In this document: piece by piece, positions 30,895 to 41,709 of the stretch
Numbering within the stretch: position 1 is the stretch's first letter
Layout: every line of letters begins with the position of its first letter
DNA from: Pelobates cultripes
Taxonomy: Eukaryota > Chordata > Amphibia > Anura > Pelobatidae
Assembly: GCA_933207985.1 (NCBI GenBank)
Contig: OW240913.1
Location: forward strand, 328,035,598-328,099,597
Reading direction: 5' to 3'
DNA length: 64,000 nucleotides
Position numbers and translations under genes: made by a program
Notes under the pieces: generated by a model
What the model saw: only the letters and a program-made list of their open reading frames with translations
The model's database searches: none
Told to the model about the DNA's origin: nothing

Positions 30895-31010
30895 TGTTTT
30901 ATACCTTTTAAGCGGGAGGATAAGGGCGGCCTTACACCTAAATGGAAGTTTCCAAACTGTAGTGTCAGGAATACACATTTGTAATCCTGACATTATAGTG
31001 TTCCTTTAAT
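30895..31010. mobile_element. TTAA MITE right-end fragment
   Basis: GTGTCAGGAATACACATTTG then TAATCCTGACATTATAGTGTTCCTTTAA forms the hairpin and right end of the CAGGAATACA sub-family. TTAA lies at 31005-31008. Confidence 0.55.
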
Positions 31011-31155
31011 GAGCCTCACAGCAAAGTAATGAAAGCAGGTTTATTCACTAAACTGAACTGTAGCAAATTGAAATTTAAATTGCAAAATTAAGGCTAAACT
31101 ATTAAAGCTATGGTTATAGCGGATTTGGAAAAGTTCTCCAAATCAGCTGTCTTGC

Positions 31156-31560
31156 CTTAAAGGAACAATATAGGGTCAGGGACACAAACATGTATTCCTG
31201 ACCCTATAGACAGCTTGCCCCCCTTAATAGGTAAGACAATTTACCTTATATCCAGCGCTGGCCCCACCCCCGATTCACCTCTTTGGCTGACATTATCAGA
31301 ATTGATGATCTCAGCCAATCCAATGCTTTCCCATAGGAAAAACATTGAATTGGCTGAGATCATCAAGTTTGTGGGATGGGCCAAACACTGGCCTGGTCAA
31401 TCAGCATCTCCTCATACACATACATTGAATCAATGCACTGTGCAGCACTGACCCAGAAAACACCTCTAGTGGCCATCTGAGGAGTGGCCATTAAAGATGT
31501 TCCTAGGCTGCAACGTAAGCACTGCTTTTTCTCTGAAATATCTGAAGTTCCATCAATCAA
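31156..31560. mobile_element. TTAA MITE, CAGGAACACAAACATG sub-family
   Basis: TTAA (31158-31161) plus AGGAACAATATAG is followed by the hairpin GGGTCAGGGACACAAACATG with ATTCCTGACCC. The body then contains ATTGGCTGAGATCATCA inverted repeats and CTCTAGTGGCCATCTGAGGAG. The body shares blocks with the copy at 41100-41705 (CAATCAGCATCTCCTCATA, TACATTGAATCAATGCA). The right end is not preserved. Confidence 0.65.
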
Positions 31561-31726
31561 AATGCATGGTTTATAGGATATACTGTATTTTTCTATTCAT
31601 CACATATCACTATTTAGTGAATAAACCCCTGTGACATTCCACACCTTAATATATTTCTACCAAGCTTGCTCAAATAAGATAAACTATTTAAATTATACAG
31701 TTTTATTAAGCATATAGGTTAATGGT

Positions 31727-31815
31727 TAAAGGGACACTGTAGGCACCCAGACCACTTCAGCTAATTGAAGTGGTCTGGGTGCTGTGACCCTTTTGCACTT
31801 TCATTGCAACTCTAA
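31727..31815. mobile_element. TTAA MITE left end, cut by the Harbinger element
   Basis: TTAAAGGGACACTGTAG and a perfect hairpin (CACCCAGACCACTTCA ... TGAAGTGGTCTGGGTG, 31745-31781) match the family ends. The body stops where the Harbinger left terminus begins. Confidence 0.7.
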
Positions 31816-32489
31816 TGCCTCGTTTCCACTGAGCTGATGGGTTCGGTACAGTTTGGAAGGTTTGAATGGTCCGACCTATTCAGGCGAGCGTTTCCACTGC
31901 AAGTTGGAATGCCTGAAGGCTTGCGTGGTTTACGCCAAATGCCTAGTGTGGCGTCACACTAATGCGACAACATACGTGACGCTACAAATAACAATAATGG
32001 AGGTCATCCAGCAGCTCGTCTTTGCTCTATTTGGCTTTTGGTTCTTTGAAATTAAAATACATGCCGCACTTTATGAGAGAAGGTTGTGAGCGCCGAAGAG
32101 AAACACAGCAGAAAAGAGAAGAAAACTTATGGCTTGGGTCTTTAGCCGGTAGGAGAAGTACACCTTTGTGCGGCAAAGACAAAGACGGCAGCGCTATAGG
32201 GAAAGCAACTTTATGCCATTTGTCATGTTGTTCTACACGTATTAAAAATTAAAAATAATACAGAATATGTAAAAAATCGAATATAAGATGGAATGGATAT
32301 ACATTATGTATTTAACAACCTACATGTTGCACACATATGTAAATTTCGAGAATTACACCTTATACATAAATACTCCTTACGTTATTTATGTTGCTCGCTT
32401 TTATACATGATGCTATATGTCCGTGTAAAGTATTTTATGTTGTATTATTAGTGATATGGTAACATCTGTCTTTTTTTTTTTTGATGCTT

Positions 32490-33556
32490 CTCCTTTTGTC
32501 AAAGCAGCGCCGCCGACCAGTCATTTGGGCTCTCCGCCGTGCCAATGAGTGGTGGGATGTGACCGTCCCTGGATTCACACACACACAGTGAGTGCACAAT
32601 TTCAGAATGTCTGAGGAAACATTTTTATACCTTTGTGCAAAGCTACGTCCAGCGATGGAGAAGCAAACCACCAACTTCAGAGCCTGTTTGCCTGTGAGGA
32701 AAAGAGTTGCCAGTGCACTGTGGAAGCTGGCTACCAACAGTGAATACAGAAGTATAGGTCATCTTTTTGGTGTCAGTAAATCATCAGTGTGCCGGTGTGT
32801 ACAGGACTTCTGTAAGGCTGTATGCACATTGCTAGCTCCTGAATGTATTCATTTTCCGGACTGGCAAAAGCTTAAAGACATGGCTGACTACTTTGAGAAC
32901 AAGTGGGGCTTTCCACAGTGTATTGGTGTTATTGATGAGTCACACATACCAATAATAGCACCACAAGAATACCACACTGACTACTGCAACAGAAAAAGCT
33001 GGCATTCCATCATCCTCCAAGGAGTAGTGGATGGAAAAGGACTATTCTGGAGTGTGAATGTAGGAAAGCCTGGGAGTTTGCATGATGCTCGGGTTCTACG
33101 ACTGTCCACATTTTGGGATTGGGTTGGCCAGGGAGGCCTGTATCCTGTTTGCACTAAGAACATTGGGGGAGTGAATGTTGGCTATTATGTGCTCGGGACT
33201 CTGCCTACCCTTTACAAAATTGGCTCCTGAAACCATTTCCTGACAATGGCCGCCTGACACCAGAACAACAAACCTACAAGAAAACATCCAGGGCACGGGT
33301 CGTAGTTGAAAATGCATTCAGAAGACTTAAGGGTAGGTGGCGTTGTCTTATGAAGAGGAATGACAGTGACATTGCACTTGTCAAATCCATGCTGCTTACT
33401 TGCTGTGCTCTTCACAATCTTTGTGAAAGACATGGAGAAGACTTCCACCAGGATTGGAATACGTCTGCAGAAGAGCCAGGACGGGTAATTACACAGGATA
33501 GCGAAGAAGAGTGCAGTGAAATACGTCAGGCTCTGATGCGGCACCTCAACATTTAA
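32490..33556 (+). pseudogene. PIF/Harbinger transposase (DDE_Tnp_4 / HARBI1-like)
   Basis: The encoded family cuts and pastes Harbinger DNA. Visible motifs are RRRPVIWALRRANEWWD near the N-terminus (about 32508-32558), FRMSEETFLYLCAKLRP, and a helix-turn-helix-like segment with SIGHLFGVSKSSVCR. The three catalytic positions follow: GVIDESHIPI (first D), PGSLHDARVL (second D) and, after a frame change, RVVVENAFRRLKGRW (E). Lesions: an in-frame TGA at 32589-32591 where the family normally has tryptophan (TGG), and a one-base deletion near 33195 that moves the third catalytic residue into another frame. Stop at 33556. All three catalytic residues survive, so decay is limited. Confidence 0.9.
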
Positions 33557-33812
33557 TTTCTTATCCTGATTTTATTAACGTTTTATTACGGTTTTATTAA
33601 AGTTTTAATAAAGTTTTACATTTAATCAGACACACACAAAGTCTCTCCTGTTTTTTATTCAACAAAAAAGTGATCTTTCAAAATATACTTACAAGTACAA
33701 AGTAAAAAAATATATTTACAAATAAACCTTTTTTACAAAAAACAAAAATAAATATTCTTACCAAAAAAATAAAAATAAGAAAGTGTACAGGTCCTGTGCT
33801 GGCTGAAAGGCA

Positions 33813-35182
33813 CTACTGCCTGGGTGGTGACCTGGGATCAAGACTGCCTCCCAGCACTTGAACAAGCTGCCCAAGGACACCAAGGAAGGCCTGGTTGAAG
33901 GTAGCCATCTGCTGCCGGGCTATTTCTGCCTCCTGGCGCCTCACTTCCTGGGCATCCTGACGCAGTGTCTGAAGCCACCGCTCAAAGGTTCTCCATCCTT
34001 TCATGCTGCCTTTACTCTGCTGCCCGCATATCCTCCATAACTGTGCGCAAATCCAGCTGAAACCATCTCCTATCACCTGGAATATACAAAAGACCAGAAT
34101 AGTGTTTTTTTTTTTTTTAGCAATTGGTACAAAAAACAGGTGGATATATATATTATCTAACATAACATAAATAAAGAAAAGATGTAACACATAAGAACAG
34201 TATAAGCACAAATTAAAATAAACACAATATACTTAAAATAAGCTCAAAACACAATGAAATTTAAATAGCAGTATATACAGACAATGTACAATTATGGTTA
34301 TGGATTTAATTATGCAAACAAACTACATAGAAGCATTTTGAGTGAGTTCACAGTTTGCTGTGAATTAAAAGTTAGGAAAATGTACAATTACAACTTTCAC
34401 TCTGAACATCATGTCTTACCAGTGTGCCGGGGTGCATTGGGTATACTCTGTGGTTGGGTCTGTGGTTGGGTCGGTGTTGACGTCGTCGTACTGGTGCTGC
34501 TGAATGACATTGATGGACCATCATCAGAAACATAAGAAAAGGTTGAGGTATCATTGGAGAGTCCATCAACTGTATCTGAAAATGCACAGATCAATAGTTC
34601 AGTCCACTGTACAAATAAAATGTGTTTTTTTGTGCAAATAGTTAATGGTTTTGTGCAGTGAATATATAAATGGTTAGCAGAGTGAAAGCCAATGCAAAGT
34701 AGGGAAAAAAACTTACCAACGGGTTCTATCATGGATTCGAGAAGTGCAGATGCAGAGTCCAGACCTCCCTCCCTGCCTTAGTTTGCCGGCCTATGACCGT
34801 AAATGGCATCCATGGCGTCGTACCACTTCCAAGTACTTCGACTGTTTCCACTACGTCTGTTGGCATCCTTAATTTTTTTATATTGGCCTTTCAGCTTTTT
34901 AAGCTTTGCCCTACACTGACCCGATGTTCGTTCAAATCCCTCAGCTGCCATACGCTGAGAAATTTCATTATACACTTTTTCATTTCTCACTGATCCATCA
35001 AGCTCACTCTGAATAACGCTATCGCCAATTACAGTTAGGAAAGTGGATAGTTCCTGAGCCGACCAGACCTTGCAGTTGTTTGCAGGCATCCTTCTCCTAT
35101 TATCTGGACTAAACGGCGTTGTGGTGTTTGTTTCACACTTGCCTTTCACGTGATCATTGACGTTGTTCTGTCTGCCAATCAA
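33813..35182 (-). pseudogene. Harbinger Myb/SANT-like protein, three exons
   Basis: The second Harbinger protein binds DNA and helps bring the transposase to the nucleus and the termini. Exon 1 (35182-34717) has VWSAQELSTFLTVIG, AEGFERTSGQCRAKLKKLKG and NSRSTWKWYDAMDAIYG, a Myb/SANT-like (MSANTD-type) trihelix. An in-frame TAA (34781-34779) interrupts it before the donor CCGTTG^GTAAGT. Exon 2 (34575-34420) is serine/threonine/proline-rich (acceptor TTTTCAG, donor GTAAGA). Exon 3 (34076-33813; acceptor TTCCAG) carries a coiled-coil-like RQDAQEVRRQEAEIARQQ with a frameshift before it. Splice sites look intact. Exon structure is read by eye from consensus sites. Confidence 0.75.
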
Positions 35183-35644
35183 TGGAATGTATCATGTGAC
35201 ACCAGTAGCTCCAACCTAAAAGTACCGTACCATTTCCTTTGGCCCTACATCTGAAGGGGGACCATGAATGGTGAAAAACCAGATGGAGTCAAAGCGCTTA
35301 AGAATATCTGCAGTGCTGCTTCACTACCCCCAAGTGACACACAGTGACACAAATTAGCAATAGATACCAGAAAGTTGGAGTGCGCTAGCAACTGCACTGG
35401 AGTCAGGATCTTCTCTGAGTACTATGGACCAGAGCCCTATCACCCCTGGCTCTGGATTTGAATTGCTCCAATGGAGAGGGATAAACCCACAGTATAGCAA
35501 AACAGGATACTCTTCTGAATCAGATGTAATATCTGAACTTTTTTTTTTTAATTGGTTTAGTTTCGACATGTAGTTTAGTTTATGATAATTTGAAGTAATA
35601 GCATGCAGTTTCCCTCCCCCACTGCAGAATGCAAGTGCGTCGTC

Positions 35645-35870
35645 TTAAAGGAACGCATTAGGTCTTCCCCACCGGCTGGCGACAGCGGGCAGGAGTGTGG
35701 GCCGAGCCTGACGCAGGGCCAAGTGACATTGGCGCTGGATTCAGGTAAGTGGCTGAAGGGGCTTTAACCCCTTCAGCCACGTGGGAGGGGGCGCGAGGGA
35801 GGGGGGTCCTATTAACCCTATAGTGCCAGGAAAACGGCTTTGCTTTCCTGGCACTATGGGATCCCTTTAA
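35645..35870. mobile_element. Short TTAA MITE (about 220 bp)
   Basis: TTAA at 35645-35648 and 35867-35870 flank AGGAACGCATTAG ... CTATGGGATCCCT. The right subterminal hairpin is TAGTGCCAGGAAAACGGCTTTGCTTTCCTGGCACTA in form (arms 35820-35833 and 35843-35856). An internal CCCCTTCAGCCAC/GTGGCTGAAGGGG palindrome lies near 35750-35780. Confidence 0.75.
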
Positions 35871-35879
35871 CTTAGAATC

Positions 35880-36390
35880 CTCTGTGCCAAAAGGGGTTAG
35901 CAACGTTTCATGCCCACATCTGGCTCTTACATAGTTAATAGTAACGATAAATGCCTGCGTTGAATGGTGATTTATAGTTACATGCTATAGGATCAGACGT
36001 GCCTAATCATAAATTCAAGGTAAGTCTATATTCTATGTTAATGTTTCTATTATTTTAATATCCCTGCTTTCCTCCTTCTAAGGCTGAAAGATTGTTGTTA
36101 GTGCCAACTCATTTGATTTATCATTTACAGAAAAAGCCACCAGTAGATATTAAATGATGATTGCCCGCAATGAATTTCTTCTCAACATCTGCAAAGCCAA
36201 TTTTGTATTTTTCTTCTTCCACTTATTTCTAAATGAGAGATCTTTAGCATACATAAATAGTATACATGGACCTGAGCTCACACGAAATTGGCTTAAAATA
36301 TAGGCTACTTTAGTAAAAAGAATATTGAGGGTAACGGTAACTGACATTTCACCTGCAAAGGATCTAATAGACAGCAGATGAAAGTTTCTA
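35880..36390. other. Intergenic DNA, no gene seen
   Basis: AT-rich, with no element termini or coding potential recognised. Confidence 0.5.
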
Positions 36391-36394
36391 TTTC

Positions 36395-36446
36395 ATATAG
36401 ATAGATAGATAGGTAGATAGATATATAGATAGATAGGTAGACAGAT

Positions 36447-36501
<55 letters not shown>

Positions 36502-36520
36502 TGTAGACAAATAGATAGAT
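36395..36520. repeat. (GATA)n microsatellite
   Basis: About 30 copies of TAGA/GATA with a few GGTA and ATGT interruptions end exactly at the TA target of the Tc1 element. Confidence 0.95.
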
Positions 36521-38157
36521 ACAGTCAGGTCCATAAATATTGGGACATTGACACAATTCTAATCTTTTTGGCTCTATACACCACCACAATGGATTTGAAA
36601 TGAAATGAACAAGATGTGCTTTAACTGCAGACTTTCAGCTTTAATTTGAGGGTATTTACATCCAAATCAGGTGAACGGTGTAGGAATTACAACAGTTTGT
36701 ATATGTGCCTCCAACCTTTCAAGGGACCAAAAGTAATGGGACAATTGGCTGCTCAGCTGTTCCATGGCCAGGTGTGTGTTATTCCCTCATTATCCCATTT
36801 ACAAGGAGCAGATAAAAGGTCCAGAGTTCATTTCAAGTGTGCTATTTGCATTTGGAATCTGTTGCTGTCAACTCTCAATATGGAATCCAAAGAGCTGTCA
36901 CTATCAGTGAAGCAAGCCATCATTAGGCTGAAAAAACAGAAAAAAAACCCATCAGAGAGATAGCAAAAACATTAGGTGTGTCCAAATCAACTGTTTGGAA
37001 CATCCTTAAAAAGAAAGAACGCACCGGTGAGCTCAACACCAGAAGACCACGGAATACAACTGTGGTGGATGACTGAATAATTCTTTCCCTGGTGAAGAAA
37101 ACACCCTTCACAACCGTTGGCCAGATCAAGAACACTCTCCAGGAGGTAGGTGTATGTGTGTCAAAGTCAACAATCAAGAGAAGACTTCACCAGAGTGAAT
37201 ACAGAGGGTTCACCACAAGATGTAAACCATTGGTGAGCCTCAAAAACAGGAAGGCCAGATTAGAGTTTGCCAAACAAAATCTAAAAAAGCCTTCACAGTT
37301 CTGGAACAACATCCTATGGACAGATGAGACCAAGATCAACTTGTACCAGAGTGATGAGAAGAGTATGGAGAAGGAAAGGAACTGCTCATGATCCAAAGCA
37401 TACCACCTCATCAGTGAAGCATGGTGGTGATAGTGTCATGGCGTGAGCATGTATGGCTGCCAATGGAACTGGTTCTCTTGAATTTATTGATGATGTGACT
37501 GCTGACAAAAGCAGCAGGATGAATTCTAAAGTGTTTCGGGCAATATTATCTGCTCATATTCAGCCAAATGCTTCAGAACTAATTGGACGACGCTTCACAG
37601 TGCAGATGGACAATTACCTGAAGCATACTGCAGAAGCAACCAAAGAGTTTTTTAAGGGAAAGAAGTGGAATGTTATGCAATAGCCAAGTCAATTACTTGA
37701 CCTTAATCAGATTGAGCATGCATTTCACTTGATGAAGACAAAACTGAAGGGAAAATGGCCCAAGAACAAGCAGCAACTGAAGACAGTTGCAGTAGAGACC
37801 TGGCCGAGCATCACCAGGGATGAGACCCAGCGTTTGGTGATGTCTATGGGTTCCAGACTTCAGGCTGTAATTGACTGCAAATGATTTGCAACCATGTATT
37901 AAAAAGTGAAAGTTTGATTTATGATTGTTAATCTGTCCCATTACTTTTGGTCCCTTAAAAAGTGGGAGGCACATATATAAAATGTTGTAATTCCTACACC
38001 GTTCACCTGATTTGGATGTAAATACCCTCAAATTAAAGCTGAAAGTCTGCAGTTAAAGCACATCATGTTTGTTTCATTTCAAACCCATTGTGTTGGTGTA
38101 TAGAGTCAAAAAGATTACAATTGTGTCGATGTCCCAATATTTATGGACCTGACTGTA
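36520..38157 (+). mobile_element. Tc1/mariner element with long terminal inverted repeats
   Basis: TA dinucleotides (36520-36521, 38156-38157) flank CAGTCAGGTCCATAAATATT ... AATATTTATGGACCTGACTG, total 1,634 bp. The inverted repeats extend about 220 bp on each side (for example CAAATCAGGTGAACGGTGTA inside the left repeat and its complement inside the right). Length and structure are those of a full Tc1-like copy with no large deletion. It inserted at the edge of a GATA microsatellite. Confidence 0.9.
36880..37900 (+). pseudogene. Tc1-like transposase, inactivated
   Basis: It begins MESKELSLSVKQAIIRLKKQ (36880) with the paired-like DNA-binding region. A frameshift in an A run at about 36940 is followed by SKSTVW and RTGELNTRRPR, the AT-hook-like GRPR stretch. 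Then come TVGQIKNTL, SVSKSTIKRRL-like and ILWTDETKINLY (first catalytic D), MDNYLKHTA (second D, usual form QDNxxxH) and LDLNQIEHAF (third acidic residue E). Stops: TGA at 37074-37076 (arginine position), TGA within 37444-37446 (tryptophan position) and TAG at 37681-37683 (tryptophan position). There are further frame changes near 37385. It is therefore dead, mostly through CpG/TGG decay. Confidence 0.85.
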
Positions 38158-38159
38158 GA

Positions 38160-38640
38160 TGTGCAAAGTAGTGAACAGATAGATAACAGTGGAAGTCAAA
38201 TGCAGGCGCAGACTAACCACTTTAGCTCTCAGTCACAGAGTGAGGGTCTGACACTGACCTCGACTGGCCATGGGGCTGAGGCCAAGAGGGGTGTTTAAAG
38301 AATCTCCTTGGTTGGGCCATACAGGGCTAATGCCACTCAAGTGCCAGCCCAGAGAGGGACTACAAAGATGATGGGAAGATATCCCTCACTAGCCACATCA
38401 CCCTAACACTGGGGAGATGGAAGGACACAATACTCTGGCCGTGGGTAACCAGAGCAATACTCTGACATATCCTACTGGAATCCAGAAGAACATGGTGCAT
38501 TGCCCATCGGACTACCAGGGTACAATCCTCTTCCCCTTCCTCTGGCCCACGGTAAGCCAGAGGAAGGAAGAATAAACCTTTTTTTAAATTAAAATATTCT
38601 GTCTGTTTTTATTTCTTTTTGTACCTGCCCGTCAAAAAAG
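38160..38640. other. Intergenic DNA, no gene recognised
   Basis: A segment of mixed composition (38190-38580, repeated CTGGCC/CCAGAGG motifs and a GGCCCACGGTAAGCCAGAGG stretch) ends in TTTTTTTAAATTAAAA. It might be a decayed retro-insert, but no domain is readable. Confidence 0.4.
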
Positions 38641-38708
38641 AAAGCCTATATCCCCCACATACTATAGCAGACTAACCCACTACAGAATGGCTCATATGCC
38701 TCCACATA

Positions 38709-40148
38709 CTATAGCCCAGTGATGGCGAACCTATGGCACGCGTGCCACAGGTGGCACGCCGGGCCCTCTCTGTGGGCACATGGCCTTAGGCCGCAGGGAG
38801 AGGGTGCCGCTGGCTGTCTGCAGAGTAGGCACCTGCCTGCCCGAAACAGCAGGCGCCTACTCTGCTTCTGTGTCGGGAGGCATGGGGAGGGCTCTATGAA
38901 GCAGCTCTCCTGTCCTCCCGCGTGATGCTGTGTGGAGTATTGCCGCGCGTTACCATGGCAATGCTCCACACAGCATTGCGCGGGAGTACAGGAGAGCTGC
39001 TTCACACAAACCTACTTACCACCACCGGACCACCAGGGATAGTTGTGTGTCCCACCCCCACTCCTTCACCAAAGGTAAGAGGAAGGGAGGGGAGGATACA
39101 GAATTAATAAATATATATATATATATTTTTTAATGTACCCCTACCCCCCACACCACACCACCCCTATCCCCCACACACCACACCACCCCTACCCCTACAC
39201 AGCGCCCTACCCGCCCACACACAGCACCCCCACACACATCACCCTACCCCCCCACACAAAGCACCCCTTCCCTCCCACACAGCACACACACTGCATCCCT
39301 CAGACACACACACAAACTGCACCCCTCAGACACACACACGCACACACTGCACCCCTCAGACACACACACACTGCACCCCTCAAACAGACAGACAGACACA
39401 CACAGCACCCCTGAGACAGACACACACACAGCACCTCTCAGACACAGACACACACACACAGCACCCCTCACACATACACACACACACACACACAGCACCC
39501 CTCACACACAGCACATCACACACAGCACCCCTCACACACACAGCACTCCACACCCTTACACACAAACACATACACATACACTGCACCCCTTAATGCAGTC
39601 TGTGTGTGTATTCAGCAGTCTGTGTGTGTATTCAGCAGACTGTGTGTGTGTGTGTATTCAGCAGACTGTGTGTGTGTATTCAGCAGACTGTGTGTGTACT
39701 CAGCAGACTGTGTGTGTGTGTGTACTCAGCAGACTGTGTGTGTGTACTCAGCAGAGTGTGTGTGTACTCAGCAGACAGTGTCTGTGTGTACTCAGCAGTC
39801 TGTGTGTACTCAGCAGTCTGTCTGTATGTGTATTTAGCGACTGGTGTGTGAATGTGTTCAGCAGTCTGTGTGTATGTATTGCATTTGTTGGAGATACTAA
39901 TAAATATAGGCTTAATTTTATCTATTTATATCATTATTTAAAATCTGTATCATTGAACTCTCTGTTGTGTTCTTCTTTTAAAACAAAGTTGTTAATTAGT
40001 TCGGACAACTGTACGAGTTGTTTTTTCTAAACTTAAACCTCAGTATTCAGGTTTAATTGCCGTGTTGGCACTTTGAGGGGGAAAAAGTTGGCATGTATTG
40101 CGGTTTGGGCACTCGGGCTCAAAAAGGTTCACCATCACAGCTATAGCC
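38709..40148. mobile_element. hAT element with perfect 8-bp target duplication
   Basis: CTATAGCC (38709-38716 and 40141-40148) flanks CAGTGATGGCGAACC ... GGTTCACCATCACAG, total 1,424 bp. The termini and the adjoining GGCACGCGTGCCACAGGTGG resemble the SPIN/OposCharlie group of hAT transposons, which is known for spread among tetrapods. That resemblance is from memory and unverified. The interior has a palindromic GC-rich part (38840-39005), a CA-rich tract (39130-39590), a TG-rich tract (39597-39870) and an AT-rich 3' arm. It contains no transposase. Confidence 0.85.
39130..39870. repeat. Opposed CA-rich and TG-rich minisatellites
   Basis: First come CACACACAGCACCCCTCAGA-like units (39180-39590), then TGTGTGTACTCAGCAGACTG-like units of 20-26 bp (39597-39870). 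The switch from CA to TG on the same strand happens within about 20 bases. Confidence 0.9.
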
Positions 40149-40649
40149 CCTATCCCCCCTCATACACTACAATGCCTACCCCTGCACTACTATACCTATC
40201 CCTCAATATGCCATAGGTCCTAACTCCACCACACACTACAGTCCCTATCATTCATGTACCACAGCACCTATTGAACCACGTACTACAGCCCCTATCATTC
40301 ATGTACCACAGCCCCTATCGAACCACATACTACAGCCCCTATCATTCATGTACAACAGCCCCTATCGAACCACATACTACAGCCCCTATCCTGCACGCTA
40401 TGGCTTCTACTGTCACACACTACATCCCCTATCCCTCATAAATTCTTTACAGGCTTTATTCCTCCACATTTTCACTACAGTCCCTATCCCACCAGACACT
40501 ACAGCCATAACTCACTCACAAACTACAGCCCCTACCCCCATACACTGTAATGCTTATCCCCCACACACACTACTGCACATATCCCTCTATATACTAAAGA
40601 CAGTAAGCCCCAAACATTACAGCTGTGTGTGTGTATGTGGTGGCTGCCT

Positions 40650-41095
40650 GTGTTTATGTATGCATTTTTAAACTGCTTGTGAGATTGTATTGTATGGGGA
40701 TAAAGCTACACACTTGTGTATAAAATATATATTTAAAAAATTGCCAACATTCCACTAACTCTAACCCTAAACACTCCTAACTGTAAGTTCCATTATAATG
40801 TTAAACCCAATCTAAACCTTTACCTTCACTTCATCCCTGAAACTATGTTCCCTCCATACTAGAGGCTGGGTGGACATGCAGTAACCCCAGATCCCACAGT
40901 CTCTCACAATCATGTATCCTATGTACATTTGGTGTTCTCTCCCTTTCATATGTCCCATGGCTCACACGCAATGTGACATATGTCAAACCATGTAAGGATA
41001 CCCTATACTTCCTTCCTTATAATCATGATTTACCTCTGTAATGTGTTGTAGCCCTTTATTGGTGGACATCACTACATGCTTATTACATCTTTTTT
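40650..41095. other. Intergenic DNA, no gene seen
   Basis: Contains a short TAACTCTAACCCTAAACACTCC stretch (40756-40777) but no array. No coding or element signal. Confidence 0.5.
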
Positions 41096-41099
41096 TTAA

Positions 41100-41705
41100 T
41101 TGAAAGAAACACTATACGGTCAGGAACACAAACATGTATTCCTGATCCTATGGTGTTAAAACCACCATCTAGCCCCGCGGCCCCCCTCTTGCCTACCTAA
41201 ATATAGTAAATTCTTACTTTTGTTCAAGTCTGCAGCTGCTGGCTCTGCCCCTGTTTGCCTCTGAAGCTGCCTGCTGACATCATCAGAAGTGGTGGTCTGA
41301 ACCAATCACAATGCTTTCCCATAGGATTGGCTGAGACTGTCAAGGAGGCAGATCAGAAGCAGAGCCAGCACAAGTCAAACAAAGCCCTGGACAATCAGCA
41401 TCTCCTCATAGAGATACATTGAATCAATGCATCTCTATGAGGAAAGTTCAGTGTCTGCATGCAGAGGGTGGAAACACTGAATGGCAGTGCTGCTCACTGT
41501 GCAGCACTGCCCCAGGAAGCACCTCTAGCAGCCATCTGAGGAGTAACCAGTAGAGTTATCTCTAGGCTGTAATGTAAGCACTGCATTTTCTCTGAAAAGA
41601 CAGTGTTTACAACAAAAAACCTGAAGGGGATGATTATACTCATTAGAACAAATAGAATACAATACGCTGTAGTTGGTCTGGTGACTATAGTGTCCCTTGA
41701 AGATT
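41100..41705. mobile_element. TTAA-type MITE, CAGGAACACAAACATG sub-family, long copy
   Basis: The left end (TTGAAAGAAACACTATACGG, hairpin GGTCAGGAACACAAACATG with ATTCCTGATCC) and the right end (GGTGACTATAGTGTCCCTTGA) match the family, but both TTAA sites are eroded (TTGA, TTGA). The body includes inverted blocks CATAGAGATACATTGAATCA ... TGATTCAATGTATCTC-like and GCACTGTGCAGCACTGCC. There is no coding content. Confidence 0.7.
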
Positions 41706-41709
41706 TAAA

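Larger units (their letters stand above)
31816..35250. mobile_element. PIF/Harbinger DNA transposon
   Basis: The left end starts TGCCTCGTTTCCACTGAGC after TAA, a terminus type known from vertebrate Harbinger elements that use 3-bp TWA targets. GTTCGGTACAG follows. At the right, AAAGTACCGTACCATTTCC (near 35219-35237) is the eroded counterpart, so the outer boundary is approximate. Inside are two convergent genes typical of the superfamily: a DDE transposase (plus strand) and a Myb/SANT-like DNA-binding protein (minus strand). Both are broken, but only by a few lesions, which suggests a fairly recent loss of activity. Confidence 0.8.
38645..40600. repeat. CACTACAGCCCCTATC minisatellite, split by a hAT insertion
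   Basis: Degenerate 24-28-bp units around CACACTACAGCCCCTATCCC occur on both sides of the hAT element (38645-38716 and 40141-40600). Before the insertion they formed one array. Near 40235-40390 the unit CATACTACAGCCCCTATCAT alternates with GTACCACAGCCCCTATCGAA, a 52-bp double unit. Confidence 0.75.

Noticed and set aside
40756..40777. TAACTCTAACCCTAAACACTCC as telomeric repeat
   Set aside because: It is too short and imperfect; no array is present.
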